Translations under genes and position numbers: made by a program
Part shown: positions 30,371 through 39,758 of the stretch, piece by piece
How positions within the stretch are numbered: position 1 is the first letter of the stretch
Layout of the letters: each line of letters begins with the position of its first letter
Assembly: GCF_002936955.1 (NCBI RefSeq)
Contig: NZ_MPZM01000023.1
Span: 1 to 47,416, forward strand
Length of the DNA: 47,416 nt
DNA from: Oceanisphaera arctica
GTDB lineage: Bacteria; Pseudomonadota; Gammaproteobacteria; Enterobacterales; Aeromonadaceae
Direction of reading: 5' to 3'
Notes under the pieces: generated by a model
The model's input: the letters and a program-made list of their open reading frames with translations, nothing else
Told to the model about the DNA's origin: nothing
The model's database searches: none

Positions 30371-30455
30371 GGGGATGGGCCCTTTTTCGCTCTTGGTTAT
30401 TTAAAGAGTCAATCTGCTGCCAAGTGCCGCCGGCAGCACAACAGGGCCCAACCCC
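30371..30455 (+). other. Folded leader between ispE and prs
   Basis: GGGGATGGGCCC (30371-30382) pairs with GGGCCCAACCCC (30444-30455) at 11 of 12 positions. Nested inside, TGCTGCC (30415-30421) pairs with GGCAGCA (30432-30438). The 239-bp gap before prs is otherwise without genes and also contains the likely prs promoter. A regulatory leader is possible but not shown. Confidence 0.4.
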
Positions 30456-30589
30456 GGCTATCTGCCAGGCGTACTAGAGACTAGAATAGAATTCTAAAAC
30501 GGGCTGGATAGCGGAAATTTTTCCGTGATAACGGGTTCACGGCCCCGTCCAGTCTCGCCACCCATGAAGTAACTCCGAGGTTTTCAACC

Positions 30590-31537
30590 GTGCCCGACAT
30601 GAAGCTGTTTGCTGGTAATGCTACGCCGGAACTCGCCCAACGTATCGCCGACCGTCTTTTCATCAAACTGAGTGCTGCCGATGTTGGCCGTTTCAGTGAT
30701 GGCGAAATCAGCGTACAAATCAACGAAAATGTACGGGGCGGCGATGTCTTCATCATCCAGTCTACCTGTGCGCCGACCAACGACAACCTGATGGAACTGA
30801 TCGTGATGGTGGATGCGTTGCGTCGTGCCTCCGCCGGTCGTATCACTGCGGTTATCCCCTACTTCGGCTATGCCCGTCAGGATCGTCGCGTGCGTTCTTC
30901 TCGTGTGCCGATTACCGCCAAGGTAGTGGCCGATTTCCTGTCCAGCGTGGGTGTTGACCGGGTGTTGACCGTCGACCTGCACGCCGAGCAGATTCAGGGC
31001 TTCTTCGACGTACCGGTAGACAACGTATTCGGTACGCCGGTGCTGCTGGAAGACATGAGAGCCAAAAATCTGCACGATGCCGTGGTGGTTTCACCCGATA
31101 TCGGCGGTGTGGTTCGCGCTCGTGCCGTGGCCAAACTGCTGGATGAAACCGACATTGCCATCATCGACAAGCGTCGTCCTCGTGCCAACGTTTCTCAGGT
31201 CATGCACCTGATCGGTGACGTGGAAGGCCGTGACTGCGTGATTGTCGACGACATGATCGACACCGGTGGTACCCTGTGCAAAGCCGCCGAAGCCCTGAAA
31301 GAGCGCGGCGCCAAGCGGGTATTTGCCTACGCCACTCACGCCGTGTTCTCCGGCAATGCCGCCCAGAACATCAAGGATTCCGTGATCGATGAAGTCATCA
31401 TCACCGACTCGGTCCCCCTGAGCGATGAGATGAAGGCAATCAGCAAGGTCAAGCAATTGTCCCTGTCGCCCATGCTGGCCGAAGCCATTCGTCGCATCAG
31501 CAACGAAGAATCCATCTCCGCCATGTTCGAGCAATAA
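30590..31537 (+). CDS. prs: Ribose-phosphate pyrophosphokinase (PRPP synthetase)
   Basis: A 315-aa enzyme that makes PRPP from ribose 5-phosphate and ATP, feeding upp, purM/purN and other nucleotide genes in this window. Seen are the metal/ATP flexible loop KRRPRANV, the ribose phosphate loop [10 protein letters not shown] and YFGYARQDR. The GTG start at 30590 ([10 protein letters not shown]) is the conserved one in enterobacteria. An ATG three codons later is the alternative. It ends just before an intrinsic terminator. Confidence 0.97.
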   Translation: MPDMKLFAGNATPELAQRIADRLFIKLSAADVGRFSDGEISVQINENVRGGDVFIIQSTCAPTNDNLMELIVMVDALRRASAGRITAVIPYFGYARQDRRVRSSRVPITAKVVADFLSSVGVDRVLTVDLHAEQIQGFFDVPVDNVFGTPVLLEDMRAKNLHDAVVVSPDIGGVVRARAVAKLLDETDIAIIDKRRPRANVSQVMHLIGDVEGRDCVIVDDMIDTGGTLCKAAEALKERGAKRVFAYATHAVFSGNAAQNIKDSVIDEVIITDSVPLSDEMKAISKVKQLSLSPMLAEAIRRISNEESISAMFEQ

Positions 31538-31552
31538 GCCCGACAGGCGTTG

Positions 31553-31581
31553 AAAAAAAGCCCGCTGATGCGGGCTTTTTT
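31553..31581 (+). terminator. Intrinsic terminator of prs
   Basis: A-run, the stem AGCCCGC-TGAT-GCGGGCT and a T-run, beginning 16 bp after the stop. Confidence 0.9.
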
Positions 31582-31616
31582 GTAACTGCTCTATTTGTTG
31601 GTTGCACTACAAAGGT

Positions 31617-32022
31617 CGGACAAAGGGCCAGCTCCGCCGACACGCCGTGAATACCTCCATGTAGGCTCAGCCGCACCATCCGTGGTGCGGATGGTCGGCT
31701 GAGCAGATCCCTTTATCCTCCTTAGATGCCGCAGCGTCGTCTGTTGGCACTGTCTGCAGGCAACTCGGGGCTCGAGAAGAGGCAACAGAGAACGGCTCCC
31801 ACGACCGTGAAATGCCAGGGCCGAAAAATGCTCCTGCCGTTCCGGCATTCCCGCCATCCCTGGCGGTCAGATGGCATTTCCGAGCCCTCAGGGGGCGAGC
31901 TTGTCTCGCCGTGACGAACGGTTGCAGCCTGACCGAACATCCAGTGAATGTTCGCAGTAGGCTGCAATGGTGAGTGTCATTTACCAGTGGCGTGTCGTGG
32001 GAGGCGGCTGTGTTGCCTCTGG
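31617..32022 (+). repeat. Structured mosaic repeat, copy C
   Basis: It starts CGGACAAAGGGCCAGCTCC and ends near TGTTGCCTCT. The left module has the hairpin CCGCACC-ATCCGT-GGTGCGG (31671-31690), as in copy A. The right module carries the 31-bp palindrome block (31928-31958), identical to those of copy B. The core stem pairs GAAATGCC (31809-31816) with GGCATTTC (31873-31880), keeping the 11-base bulge GGCGGTCAGAT. It fills most of the gap between prs and the TauE/SafE gene. Confidence 0.75.
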
Positions 32023-32094
32023 CGCTCCGCTCCAATATCTGGTCAGAGACCTAATGTGATCAGTATTAGTCTACACAGCCCCCAACCCCCGCAG

Positions 32095-32823
32095 TTACCC
32101 GTAAAACCGTACAAAGTAATAACCGCTGAGGCCGACGCCGAACGCCACTATGCTCCAGGCCAGTAGCCGCGGTTTGATCCACACCAGTACCCTGGCTCCC
32201 AGCTTGCCGCCGACCAGATAACCCAACGCCAGCAACAGCGCCTCGGGCCAGTACACCAGGTCCGACAGCGAATACACCAGTATGGTGGCGCCGCTGGCCA
32301 GCATCGACAGGTACAGCTTGATAGCATGCTGCTGCAGGTTGGAGCCCAGGCGCAGCTGCCCGGTCAGCGCTATCAGCAAGACCCCCAGGCCGCCGCCGAA
32401 GAAGCCACCGTAGAAACTGCCACTCAATAGCAACGGCCAGCCTCGGCGGCGTAACTGGAGTGGCCCCTCGGAACCGGAACGGCTCAATAGCTGACGCCCG
32501 TAGAGCAGGCTCACGCCCAGCAACAGCCAGGGCACCAGATAGTTGAAATTATCCGCATGGAATTGCACCAGCGTCAGGGCGCCCAGTCCACCACCCAGCA
32601 GACCGATCAGGGTCAGCGCCAGTAGAGGACCATGCCTCAACTGGCGGCGAATGCCCCAGAAGGCGCTGACATAACCAGGCCAGGACGCCACGCTGGCGGT
32701 CGCCACGGCTCCGGTACTGGGCACCCCCAACGCCAGCAGTGCCGGCAAGGTGAAAAAAAGACCGCCTCCGGCCAGGGCATTAACCACCCCCGCCAGCAAC
32801 GACCAACCTAATAATTCGAACAT
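32095..32823 (-). CDS. TauE/SafE family membrane permease
   Basis: A 242-aa polytopic inner-membrane protein. The duplicated family motif is seen as VVNALAGGGLFFTLPALLALGVP near the N-terminus and GGFFGGGLGVLLIALTGQL in the middle. About seven or eight hydrophobic helices are evident. Members export sulfite, sulfoacetate or other organosulfur anions; the substrate here is unknown. It is divergent from pth across 194 bp and stands alone. Confidence 0.87.
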   Translation of the reverse strand: MFELLGWSLLAGVVNALAGGGLFFTLPALLALGVPSTGAVATASVASWPGYVSAFWGIRRQLRHGPLLALTLIGLLGGGLGALTLVQFHADNFNYLVPWLLLGVSLLYGRQLLSRSGSEGPLQLRRRGWPLLLSGSFYGGFFGGGLGVLLIALTGQLRLGSNLQQHAIKLYLSMLASGATILVYSLSDLVYWPEALLLALGYLVGGKLGARVLVWIKPRLLAWSIVAFGVGLSGYYFVRFYG

Positions 32824-33017
32824 GAAGTGATCCTGTAACAGACGTGTTTGCGGTATAAAACGGGCAATGACACGCCCGCTTTATAGAAAACAATAATATC
32901 AGATATCGTAAACAATTTTGTCTTTCCAGCCTATTATGGTGGATTGGCTCGACCGAGGTGGCCATTATTGCCGCTCTTAATTAGAATATGGCGTCATTTT
33001 AACGGCCGACTCAGCAT

Positions 33018-33614
33018 ATGCACCCTATCGAACTGATTGTCGGGCTCGGTAATCCGGGCCCCGAATACGCCCAGACGCGCCATAACGCCGGCGCCTGGTA
33101 TGTGGCCGAACTGGCCCGGATGCACGGCGGCCAGCTGAAGGAAGAAGCCAAGTTCTTCGGCTGGACCAGCCGGGTACGCATCAATGGTAAAGATGTCCGC
33201 CTGCTGATCCCCGCCACCTTCATGAACCGCTCGGGCAAGGCGGTGGCCGCCATCGCCAACTTTTACCAGATCCCGCCCGAGTCGATTCTGGTGGCGCATG
33301 ACGAACTGGATCTGCCCCCGGGCATCGCCCGCTTCAAGCAGGGCGGCGGCCACGGCGGTCATAATGGCCTGCGGGACATGATTAGCTGCCTTGGCAACAA
33401 CAAGGATTTTTACCGGTTGCGGATTGGCATCGGTCATCCGGGCCACAAGTCCCAGGTGGCCGGCTTTGTACTGACCAAGGCGCCAGCCGCCGAGCACAGC
33501 CTGCTGGAAGCAGCGGTAGACGAAGCCGCCCGCAGCACCGATATTTTATTCAACGACGGCATGACCAAGGCGATGAATCGCCTGCATACCTTCAATGCCG
33601 ACTCCACCAAGTAA
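33018..33614 (+). CDS. pth: Peptidyl-tRNA hydrolase
   Basis: A 198-aa enzyme that recycles peptidyl-tRNA dropped by ribosomes. Catalytic H22 lies in [11 protein letters not shown]95 in [11 protein letters not shown], and N70 in [17 protein letters not shown] opens the protein. It is followed 29 bp later by ychF, the usual partner in gammaproteobacteria. Confidence 0.97.
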   Translation: MHPIELIVGLGNPGPEYAQTRHNAGAWYVAELARMHGGQLKEEAKFFGWTSRVRINGKDVRLLIPATFMNRSGKAVAAIANFYQIPPESILVAHDELDLPPGIARFKQGGGHGGHNGLRDMISCLGNNKDFYRLRIGIGHPGHKSQVAGFVLTKAPAAEHSLLEAAVDEAARSTDILFNDGMTKAMNRLHTFNADSTK

Positions 33615-33643
33615 CTTTTAGTCATCACTCTCAGGACACTAAT

Positions 33644-34735
33644 ATGGGTTTTAAATGCGGTATCGTGGGCCTGCCCAATGTAGGCAAATCCACCCTGTTC
33701 AACGCGCTGACCAAGGCCGGTATAGAAGCCGCCAACTTTCCGTTCTGTACCATAGAGCCAAATACCGGCGTGGTACCGATGCCGGACAAACGCCTGGATG
33801 CCCTGGCCGAGATCGTCAAGCCTCAGCGTATCCTGGCGACCTCGATGGAATTCGTGGACATCGCCGGCCTGGTGGCTGGTGCCTCCAAGGGCGAAGGCCT
33901 GGGCAACAAGTTTCTGGCCAACATCCGTGAAACCGACGCTATCGGTCATGTAGTACGCTGTTTCGACGATGACAATATCGTGCACGTATCCGGCAAGGTG
34001 TCGCCCAAGGACGATATCGACATTATCAATATCGAACTGGCACTGGCGGATCTGGATACCTGTGAGCGCGCCATCCATCGTAACGCCAAAAAGGCCAAGG
34101 GCGGCGACAAGGATGCCAAGTTTGAAGTAACGGTACTGGAAAAGCTGCTGCCGGCGCTGGAGCAGGCCCAGGTACTGCGCAGCGTTGAGCTGACCAAAGA
34201 AGAAAAGGCGGCCATCGACTACCTGAACTTCCTCACCATCAAGCCGACCATGTACATTGCCAACGTCAATGACGACGGCTTCGAGGACAACCCCTACCTG
34301 GCCCAGGTCATGGAGATCGCCGCCGCCGAAAACGCCGTCGTGGTGCCGGTCTGTGCCGCAATGGAGTCGGAAATTGCCGAACTGGATGCGGAAGAAGCCG
34401 CCGAATTCATGGCCGATCTGGGTCTGGAAGAGCCGGGCCTGAACCGGGTGATCCGCGCCGGTTACGAACTGCTCAACCTGCAGACCTACTTCACCGCCGG
34501 GGTGAAGGAAGTACGTGCCTGGACTATCCCCGTGGGTGCCACCGCCCCCCAGGCGGCTGGTAAGATCCACACCGACTTCGAGAAGGGCTTTATCCGCGCC
34601 CAGACCATCGCCTATGACGACTTTATTGCCTACAAGGGCGAACAAGGTGCGAAAGAAGCCGGCAAACAGCGCGCAGAAGGCAAGGACTACGTCGTCAAGG
34701 ACGGCGATATCATGAACTTCCTGTTTAACGTCTAA
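33644..34735 (+). CDS. ychF: Redox-regulated ATPase YchF (Obg-like)
   Basis: A 363-aa P-loop protein of the Obg family that prefers ATP, binds ribosomes and limits antioxidant functions in E. coli. The P-loop is GLPNVGKS (9-16). Switch region [17 protein letters not shown] follows. A coiled-coil insertion lies at about 135-200, and the C-terminal TGS domain includes [15 protein letters not shown]. It is cotranscribed with pth. A GC-rich hairpin repeat follows the stop. Confidence 0.96.
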   Translation: MGFKCGIVGLPNVGKSTLFNALTKAGIEAANFPFCTIEPNTGVVPMPDKRLDALAEIVKPQRILATSMEFVDIAGLVAGASKGEGLGNKFLANIRETDAIGHVVRCFDDDNIVHVSGKVSPKDDIDIINIELALADLDTCERAIHRNAKKAKGGDKDAKFEVTVLEKLLPALEQAQVLRSVELTKEEKAAIDYLNFLTIKPTMYIANVNDDGFEDNPYLAQVMEIAAAENAVVVPVCAAMESEIAELDAEEAAEFMADLGLEEPGLNRVIRAGYELLNLQTYFTAGVKEVRAWTIPVGATAPQAAGKIHTDFEKGFIRAQTIAYDDFIAYKGEQGAKEAGKQRAEGKDYVVKDGDIMNFLFNV

Positions 34736-34746
34736 GCGCCTCAAAA

Positions 34747-34827
34747 GGGACTGGGGACCCGAGCCCCAGTCCCTGCTCCCTAATCCCCATTCCCTAATCC
34801 CCAATCCCTCCCTGCTCCCTAATCCCC
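34747..34827. repeat. GC-rich hairpin plus CCCTAATCCCC array after ychF
   Basis: The perfect stem GGGACTGGGG/CCCCAGTCCC (34747-34773) is followed by repeated CTCCCTAATCCCC-type units. The same C-rich unit, with complementary G-rich arms, recurs at 35775-35850 and 38646-38710. There is no T-run. It may end ychF transcription or be a dispersed repeat. Confidence 0.55.
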
Positions 34828-34929
34828 TCGCCATGTTGTAAATCCCACCGGGTTTTGTATAGTCTCTCGGCAACACGTTCAGTTTCTGGCCAAACGATTA
34901 AGAAGGTCATTTTTTTCGGGAAAAAACGG

Positions 34930-34958
34930 TTGACGCTCCGGCGCTGGCTGAGCATAAT
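34930..34958 (+). promoter_or_regulatory. Promoter of the tRNA cluster
   Basis: A -35 TTGACG, exactly 17 bp, then a -10 CATAAT and a GC-rich discriminator GCGCCCC. The discriminator is the same as at the tRNA-Tyr promoter, as expected for stringent control. It lies 42 bp before the first tRNA. Confidence 0.8.
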
Positions 34959-35000
34959 GCGCCCCGTTCGGTGACGAGACGTCATCAACGAGAAAGCAAT

Positions 35001-35077
35001 GGCTATGTAGCTCAGTTGGTTAGAGCACATCACTCATAATGATGGGGTCGCAGGTTCGAATCCCGCCATAGCCACCA
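35001..35077 (+). tRNA. tRNA-Met (CAT), first copy
   Basis: A 77-nt elongator-type tRNA with acceptor GGCTATG/CATAGCC, anticodon CAT at 35035-35037 and encoded CCA. The sequence is identical to the copy at 35391. The paired first acceptor base pair (G-C) argues for elongator and not initiator tRNA. Confidence 0.93.
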
Positions 35078-35081
35078 TTGC

Positions 35082-35156
35082 TGGGGTATCGCCAAGCGGT
35101 AAGGCAGCGGGTTTTGATCTCGCCATTCCCAGGTTCGAATCCTGGTACCCCAGCCA
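35082..35156 (+). tRNA. tRNA-Gln (TTG), first copy
   Basis: A 75-nt tRNA with acceptor TGGGGTA/TACCCCA, anticodon TTG at 35114-35116 and CCA encoded. Only four bases separate it from the preceding tRNA-Met. Confidence 0.95.
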
Positions 35157-35202
35157 TTTTTAAATGGCTGACTAGTATGTTATAAATGTCGTCCATTGTT
35201 GT

Positions 35203-35277
35203 TGGGGTATCGCCAAGCGGTAAGGCAGCGGGTTTTGATCTCGCCATTCCCAGGTTCGAATCCTGGTACCCCAGCCA
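35203..35277 (+). tRNA. tRNA-Gln (TTG), second copy
   Basis: Identical to the copy at 35082; the anticodon is at 35235-35237. Confidence 0.95.
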
Positions 35278-35300
35278 TTTTACTGAAAGTTGTGAAAACA

Positions 35301-35354
35301 GCTGGTTTTGATATCGGCCTCAGTGGCCGACATCGAGACTTGTTACCACAGCGA
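35301..35354 (+). pseudogene. Decayed tRNA-Gln-like remnant 1
   Basis: GCTGGTTTTGATATCGGCC resembles the anticodon arm of the neighbouring tRNA-Gln genes, and ACTTGTTACCACAGCGA resembles their 3' acceptor and CCA region. The T arm no longer pairs. The middle part matches remnant 2 (35679-35728) better than the intact genes. Confidence 0.45.
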
Positions 35355-35390
35355 TGTTTTACAAACATCGAGGAAACTCGATGCTGATGT

Positions 35391-35467
35391 GGCTATGTAG
35401 CTCAGTTGGTTAGAGCACATCACTCATAATGATGGGGTCGCAGGTTCGAATCCCGCCATAGCCACCA
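35391..35467 (+). tRNA. tRNA-Met (CAT), second copy
   Basis: Identical to the copy at 35001; anticodon CAT at 35425-35427. Confidence 0.93.
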
Positions 35468-35473
35468 CTCTTT

Positions 35474-35558
35474 GCGGGAGTGGCGAAATTGGTAGACGCA
35501 CTAGATTTAGGTTCTAGCGCCGCAAGGTGTGCGAGTTCAAGTCTCGCCTCCCGCACCA
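35474..35558 (+). tRNA. tRNA-Leu (TAG)
   Basis: An 85-nt class II tRNA with acceptor GCGGGAG/CTCCCGC, anticodon stem CTAGA/TCTAG, anticodon TAG at 35508-35510, a long variable arm and encoded CCA. Confidence 0.95.
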
Positions 35559-35569
35559 TTTAAGAAAAT

Positions 35570-35644
35570 TGGGGTATCGCCAAGCGGTAAGGCAGCGGGT
35601 TTTGATCTCGCCATTCCCAGGTTCGAATCCTGGTACCCCAGCCA
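35570..35644 (+). tRNA. tRNA-Gln (TTG), third copy
   Basis: Identical to the two upstream copies; anticodon at 35602-35604. It ends five bases before a terminator. Confidence 0.95.
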
Positions 35645-35648
35645 TATT

Positions 35649-35676
35649 AAAAAGCCGACCTTTGGGTCGGCTTTTT
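35649..35676 (+). terminator. Intrinsic terminator after the tRNA cluster
   Basis: A-run, the stem AGCCGACC-TTT-GGTCGGCT and a T-run. Confidence 0.88.
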
Positions 35677-35678
35677 GC

Positions 35679-35728
35679 TTTTTGATCTCGGCCTTAGTGC
35701 CCAGCTTCGGCTCTTGGTACCCCAGCCA
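35679..35728 (+). pseudogene. Decayed tRNA-Gln-like remnant 2 (3' half)
   Basis: TTTTTGATCTCGG matches the anticodon loop and 3' stem of the intact tRNA-Gln genes. CTTGGTACCCCAGCCA matches the acceptor end including CCA. The region between has insertions and mismatches, and the 5' half is gone. It sits between two intrinsic terminators, which suggests an ancestral longer cluster whose last gene decayed. Confidence 0.6.
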
Positions 35729-35742
35729 TTTTAAATAGTAAG

Positions 35743-35767
35743 AAACCAGCCCTAGAGCTGGTTTTTT
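35743..35767 (+). terminator. Second intrinsic terminator behind the tRNA remnant
   Basis: The stem AAACCAGC-CCTAGA-GCTGGTTT with T-run, following the decayed tRNA-Gln at the spacing seen after real tRNAs. Confidence 0.8.
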
Positions 35768-35774
35768 GCTTTCC

Positions 35775-35850
35775 GGGATTAGGGATTAGGGATTAGGGAT
35801 TAGGGATTAGGGAACCATACCATTCCCCATTCCCTAATCCCCAGTCCCTC
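35775..35850. repeat. GGGATTA array with complementary C-rich arm
   Basis: Six GGG tracts in a 7-bp GGGATTA register (35775-35812) are followed by CCATTCCCTAATCCCC, which can pair back on them. The spacing of the G tracts (four bases) fits a G-quadruplex. It lies between the tRNA terminator and the 3' end of ubiF. Confidence 0.7.
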
Positions 35851-35855
35851 TGCAG

Positions 35856-37025
35856 TCAAAGCCCCATGGCGTACTTCATCACCCGGGTTTTCAGCGGGCC
35901 GCTGTGCTGGGCAGCTTTCAGCCCCAGGTTACGCAGCAGCTTGATGGGCATGATATCGTTGCTGAAGGTGTGATAGCACAGGTCCATGGCCGACTGCATC
36001 AGCAGGTTGTCGGGCCGGCGCCGACGCTGGTAGCGCAGCAATCGTTCGGTAGCGGCGATGTCCAGACCCGCTTCCAGCCCCTGATGAATCAGCTCGCTCA
36101 ACGCCGCCACGTCCTTGAAGCCCAGGTTGACCCCCTGCCCCGCCAGCGGGTTGATGGTATGGGCCGCATCCCCCAGCAATACCACGGCGCCTTTCACATA
36201 ATCGTTGGCATGGCGGCGGCGCAGTGGGAAGTGTCCCTTGCTCAACACCTTGAAATTGCCCAGCCGAGCCGGAAAGTGAGCAGCTACCTGCTCGGCCAGC
36301 GAGGCGTTATCCAGCGCTGCCAGCTCGGCAATACGCGCCTTTTGGTCATACCATACCAGAGATCCCTGCAGGGGCCCCATCGGCAGGAAGGCCCGCGGGC
36401 CGCTGGGGACAAACTGCTGCCAGGTGGTGTCCGGCTCCAGACCATCGCCTTCTATACCGATCAGCATGCAGTGCTGAGCATAATCCCAGGACGAGATGCC
36501 GATACCGGCCAGCTGGCGGGTACGAGACTCGGCACCATCACAAGCCAGCACCAGCCGCGCCTGCAGCCGCTGTCCGCCCTCCAGGCTCAGCTCGGCGACG
36601 GCCTCGTTCTGAGTCAGGTCGGTCAGCCCATTGGGGCAGTCCAGCAGCACGTTTTGCAACTGAGCCAACGCCTGCCACAGCCCGAGCTGGATGACGCGGT
36701 TTTCGACCATGTAGCCCAGGTATTCGCAGCCCAGCTCCCGGGCCTCGAAATGGGTACTGAATCCCTGCCACTCGCAGGCCTCCAGCCGCTGATAAGGCCA
36801 GGCGCGCATGGCGACGATGGCTTCCCAGGCCCCCGCCTGTTGCAACAGTCGCACCGAGGTGGCGCTGATGGCAGACACCCGTAAATCCGGTGCCTGTTCA
36901 GGCGAAAAAGCCGCCGGTGCTTTCGCTTCGATGACACGAATATTCAGGCCGGTCGGTGCCAGCAGGGCCGCAGCCAGAGCCCCGACCATGCCGCCGCCGA
37001 TGATGGCAATATCACAATGTTCCAT
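35856..37025 (-). CDS. ubiF: 2-octaprenyl-3-methyl-6-methoxy-1,4-benzoquinol hydroxylase
   Basis: A 389-aa flavoprotein monooxygenase for a late ring hydroxylation in ubiquinone synthesis. The FAD-binding GGGMVG is at residues 10-15, and GDAAHTINPLAGQGVNLGFKD is the second FAD motif of the UbiH/UbiF family. SAISATSVRLL, YMVENRVIQ, STWQQF-like TTWQQFVPSGPRAFLP and the C-terminal LKYALGL-like MKYAMGL favour UbiF over UbiH or VisC. E. coli ubiF also lies beside a Met/Gln/Leu tRNA cluster and miaB. Confidence 0.92.
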   Translation of the reverse strand: MEHCDIAIIGGGMVGALAAALLAPTGLNIRVIEAKAPAAFSPEQAPDLRVSAISATSVRLLQQAGAWEAIVAMRAWPYQRLEACEWQGFSTHFEARELGCEYLGYMVENRVIQLGLWQALAQLQNVLLDCPNGLTDLTQNEAVAELSLEGGQRLQARLVLACDGAESRTRQLAGIGISSWDYAQHCMLIGIEGDGLEPDTTWQQFVPSGPRAFLPMGPLQGSLVWYDQKARIAELAALDNASLAEQVAAHFPARLGNFKVLSKGHFPLRRRHANDYVKGAVVLLGDAAHTINPLAGQGVNLGFKDVAALSELIHQGLEAGLDIAATERLLRYQRRRRPDNLLMQSAMDLCYHTFSNDIMPIKLLRNLGLKAAQHSGPLKTRVMKYAMGL

Positions 37026-37208
37026 ATGCTAACCTCGTGCTAACCTCGCGATTTTTCAACTATTCTACCGCAAAAAGTGCGGTAACCCGGAGGGAATCTG
37101 CCCTTGCTGTCACCGGGCTGCGGCTGGATATTATCTGGTCACTGCCGACAGAAAAGAGTAGAATCCTCGACCCTGAAACATGTCCCTTGCCGTAATCCAA
37201 AGAGAGCC

Positions 37209-38639
37209 ATGAGCAAAAAACTTCATATCAAAACCTGGGGCTGTCAGATGAATGAATACGATTCATCCAAGATGGCCGATCTGTTGGACGCCACTCACGG
37301 CTACCAGCTCACCGACGATGCCGAGCAGGCCGATGTGCTGCTGCTCAACACCTGCTCCATCCGCGAAAAAGCGCAGGAGAAGGTTTTCCATCAGCTGGGC
37401 CGCTGGCGTCCGCTGAAGGTCGCCAACCCCAAGCTGGTGATCGGTGTTGGCGGCTGCGTCGCCTCCCAGGAAGGTGACGCCATTCGCTCCCGGGCTCCCT
37501 TTGTCGATATCGTGTTCGGCCCCCAGACCCTGCACCGGCTGCCGGCGATGATCAAGTCCGTGCTCGAAGGCAACGGCGCCCAGGTGGATGTGGCCTTTCC
37601 GGAAATCGAAAAGTTCGACAGCCTGCCCGAGCCCCGCGCCGACGGCGCCACCGCCTTTGTGTCCATCATGGAAGGCTGCTCCAAATACTGCTCCTTCTGC
37701 GTGGTGCCCTACACTCGTGGCGAAGAAGTCAGCCGGCCGATGGACGACGTGCTCTACGAAATCGCCCAGCTGGCCGATCAGGGAGTGCGCGAGGTCAACC
37801 TGCTGGGCCAGAACGTCAACGGCTATCGCGGTGAGACCTATGACGGTGAAATTTGCAGCTTTGCCGAGCTGTTGCGCCTGGTCGCCTCCATCGATGGCAT
37901 CGACCGCGTGCGCTACACCACCAGTCATCCCATCGAGTTCACCGACGATATCATCGAGGTGTACAAGGACACGCCCGAGCTGGTCAGCTTCCTGCACCTG
38001 CCGGTACAGAGTGGCTCTGACCGCATTCTGACCCTGATGAAGCGGCCGCATACCGCGCTGGAATACAAGTCCAAGATCCGCAAGCTGCGAGTGGCTCGTC
38101 CCGACATCACCATCAGTTCCGACTTCATCATCGGTTTCCCCGGTGAAGATGCGGACGACTTCGAAAAGACCATGAAGCTGATTGAAGATGTGGGTTTCGA
38201 CATGAGCTTCAGCTTTATCTTCAGCGCGCGCCCCGGTACTCCGGCCGCCGACCTGCCGGACGATGTGCCGCTGGACGAGAAAAAAGCGCGCCTCTATCGC
38301 CTGCAGACGGTGATCAACAACCAGGCCCAGCTGATCAGCCGGCAGATGCTGGGTTCGACCCAGCGTATCCTGGTGGAAGGTCCCTCCAAGCTGGATCCCA
38401 TGGAGTTGCGCGGTCGTACCGAAAACAACCGCGTGGTCAACTTCACCGGTCCCCATACCCTGATCGGCGGCTTCGCCGATGTGGAGATCACCGAAGTCAT
38501 GCCCCACAGCCTGCGCGGCAAGTTTCTGCATGGCGAGAATGAAATGGGCCTGCGGGTACAGGTATCGCCCAAGAGCATTCTGGCTCGCCGCCCGGACGGC
38601 GTGGCCGACGAAGTCGGTGTGGCCACCTTTACACCCTAA
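37209..38639 (+). CDS. miaB: tRNA-2-methylthio-N6-dimethylallyladenosine synthase
   Basis: A radical-SAM methylthiotransferase that modifies A37 of tRNAs reading UNN codons. The start ATG at 37209 ([15 protein letters not shown]) is the family start and gives 476 aa. An in-frame extension to 37104 is rejected. The auxiliary cluster cysteines are C12, C49 and C83. The radical SAM motif C157-x3-C161-x2-C164 lies in [17 protein letters not shown]-terminal TRAM domain (about 378-442) binds tRNA. A short hairpin repeat separates it from ybeZ. Confidence 0.97.
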   Translation: MSKKLHIKTWGCQMNEYDSSKMADLLDATHGYQLTDDAEQADVLLLNTCSIREKAQEKVFHQLGRWRPLKVANPKLVIGVGGCVASQEGDAIRSRAPFVDIVFGPQTLHRLPAMIKSVLEGNGAQVDVAFPEIEKFDSLPEPRADGATAFVSIMEGCSKYCSFCVVPYTRGEEVSRPMDDVLYEIAQLADQGVREVNLLGQNVNGYRGETYDGEICSFAELLRLVASIDGIDRVRYTTSHPIEFTDDIIEVYKDTPELVSFLHLPVQSGSDRILTLMKRPHTALEYKSKIRKLRVARPDITISSDFIIGFPGEDADDFEKTMKLIEDVGFDMSFSFIFSARPGTPAADLPDDVPLDEKKARLYRLQTVINNQAQLISRQMLGSTQRILVEGPSKLDPMELRGRTENNRVVNFTGPHTLIGGFADVEITEVMPHSLRGKFLHGENEMGLRVQVSPKSILARRPDGVADEVGVATFTP

Positions 38640-38645
38640 AATACA

Positions 38646-38710
38646 GGGACTCGGGATTGGGGAATAGGGACTAGATACCCTACTCCCTACTCCCGAATCC
38701 CCAATCCCCG
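38646..38710. repeat. G-rich/C-rich hairpin repeat between miaB and ybeZ
   Basis: The left arm contains GGGATTGGGGAATAGGG and the right arm CCCTACTCCCGAATCCCC, which can fold back. It shares its units with the repeats at 34747 and 35775. It lies inside an otherwise conserved co-directional gene set and could trim or attenuate the transcript. Confidence 0.55.
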
Positions 38711-38726
38711 ATATTCAGGAGTTATT

Positions 38727-39758
38727 TTGACAGCACAAGTCACCACCCTGGAACTTGAACTTCAGCCGGCCGATGGCCAGCGCCTGGCCAGCCTGTGCGG
38801 CCCCTTCGACGACAACATCAAACAGCTGGAACGCCGCCTGGGGTTGGAAATCAACTACCAAAACCAGTACTTCACGCTGGTGGGTCCGGCCAGTCTGGTC
38901 AAGGTCGGCGGTGAGCTGCTCACGCAACTTTATGTCGACACCCAGTCGGTGCGCGGCCAGTCGGTTCCCGATATCACCCCCGATCAGGTGCATCTGGCCA
39001 TCAAGGGCAGCCAGGTACTGGAGCAGGGCGAAGAGCCCTCCGAGGGCTATCAGTACGGCAAGGAAGTGGTGATCAAGACCAAGCGCGGCCTGATCAAGCC
39101 TCGTACTCCCAATCAGGCGCATTACGTGGCCCATATCCTCAGCCACGACATCACCTTCGGCATAGGCCCGGCCGGTACCGGCAAGACCTATCTGGCGGTA
39201 GCGGCGGCAGTCGATGCCCTCGAACGTCAGGAAGTGCGTCGTATTTTACTGACCCGTCCGGCGGTAGAAGCGGGCGAGAAGCTCGGCTTTCTGCCCGGCG
39301 ATCTGAGCCAGAAGGTCGACCCCTATCTGCGTCCGCTGTACGATGCCCTGTTCGAGATGCTGGGCTTCGAGCGGGTCGAAAAACTGATCGAGCGCAACGT
39401 CATTGAAGTGGCGCCACTGGCCTATATGCGCGGCCGTACCCTGAACGACGCCTTTATCATTCTGGATGAAAGCCAGAACACCACGGTCGAGCAGATGAAG
39501 ATGTTCCTGACCCGTATCGGCTTCAACTCCCGGGCGGTGATCACCGGCGACATCACCCAAATCGATCTGCCGCGCAATGCCAAGTCCGGCCTGCGCCATG
39601 CCATCGAAGTGCTGACCGGTGTCGATGGTCTTTCGTTCAACTTCTTTCGCGCCGAAGACGTGGTGCGCCACCCTGTGGTGGCCCGTATCGTGCGTGCCTA
39701 TGAAGCCTTCGAGGATCAGAAAAAATCTGAACAGCACCCGAACGAGAAAGCATCATGA
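38727..39758 (+). CDS. ybeZ: PhoH-like ATPase YbeZ
   Basis: A 343-aa PhoH-family P-loop protein thought to work with the endoribonuclease YbeY in RNA metabolism. Walker A is GPAGTGKT (147-154) and the Walker B region is [12 protein letters not shown]. The start is TTG at 38727, with AGGAG six bases upstream. It overlaps ybeY by 4 bp. Confidence 0.93.
   Translation: MTAQVTTLELELQPADGQRLASLCGPFDDNIKQLERRLGLEINYQNQYFTLVGPASLVKVGGELLTQLYVDTQSVRGQSVPDITPDQVHLAIKGSQVLEQGEEPSEGYQYGKEVVIKTKRGLIKPRTPNQAHYVAHILSHDITFGIGPAGTGKTYLAVAAAVDALERQEVRRILLTRPAVEAGEKLGFLPGDLSQKVDPYLRPLYDALFEMLGFERVEKLIERNVIEVAPLAYMRGRTLNDAFIILDESQNTTVEQMKMFLTRIGFNSRAVITGDITQIDLPRNAKSGLRHAIEVLTGVDGLSFNFFRAEDVVRHPVVARIVRAYEAFEDQKKSEQHPNEKAS

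Noticed and set aside
34747-35850. CRISPR array suggested by repeated CCCTAATCCCC and GGGATTA units and repeated tRNA blocks
   Set aside because: The units are 7-13 bp with no unique spacers of constant length, and the longer repeats are tRNA genes. No cas genes are present.
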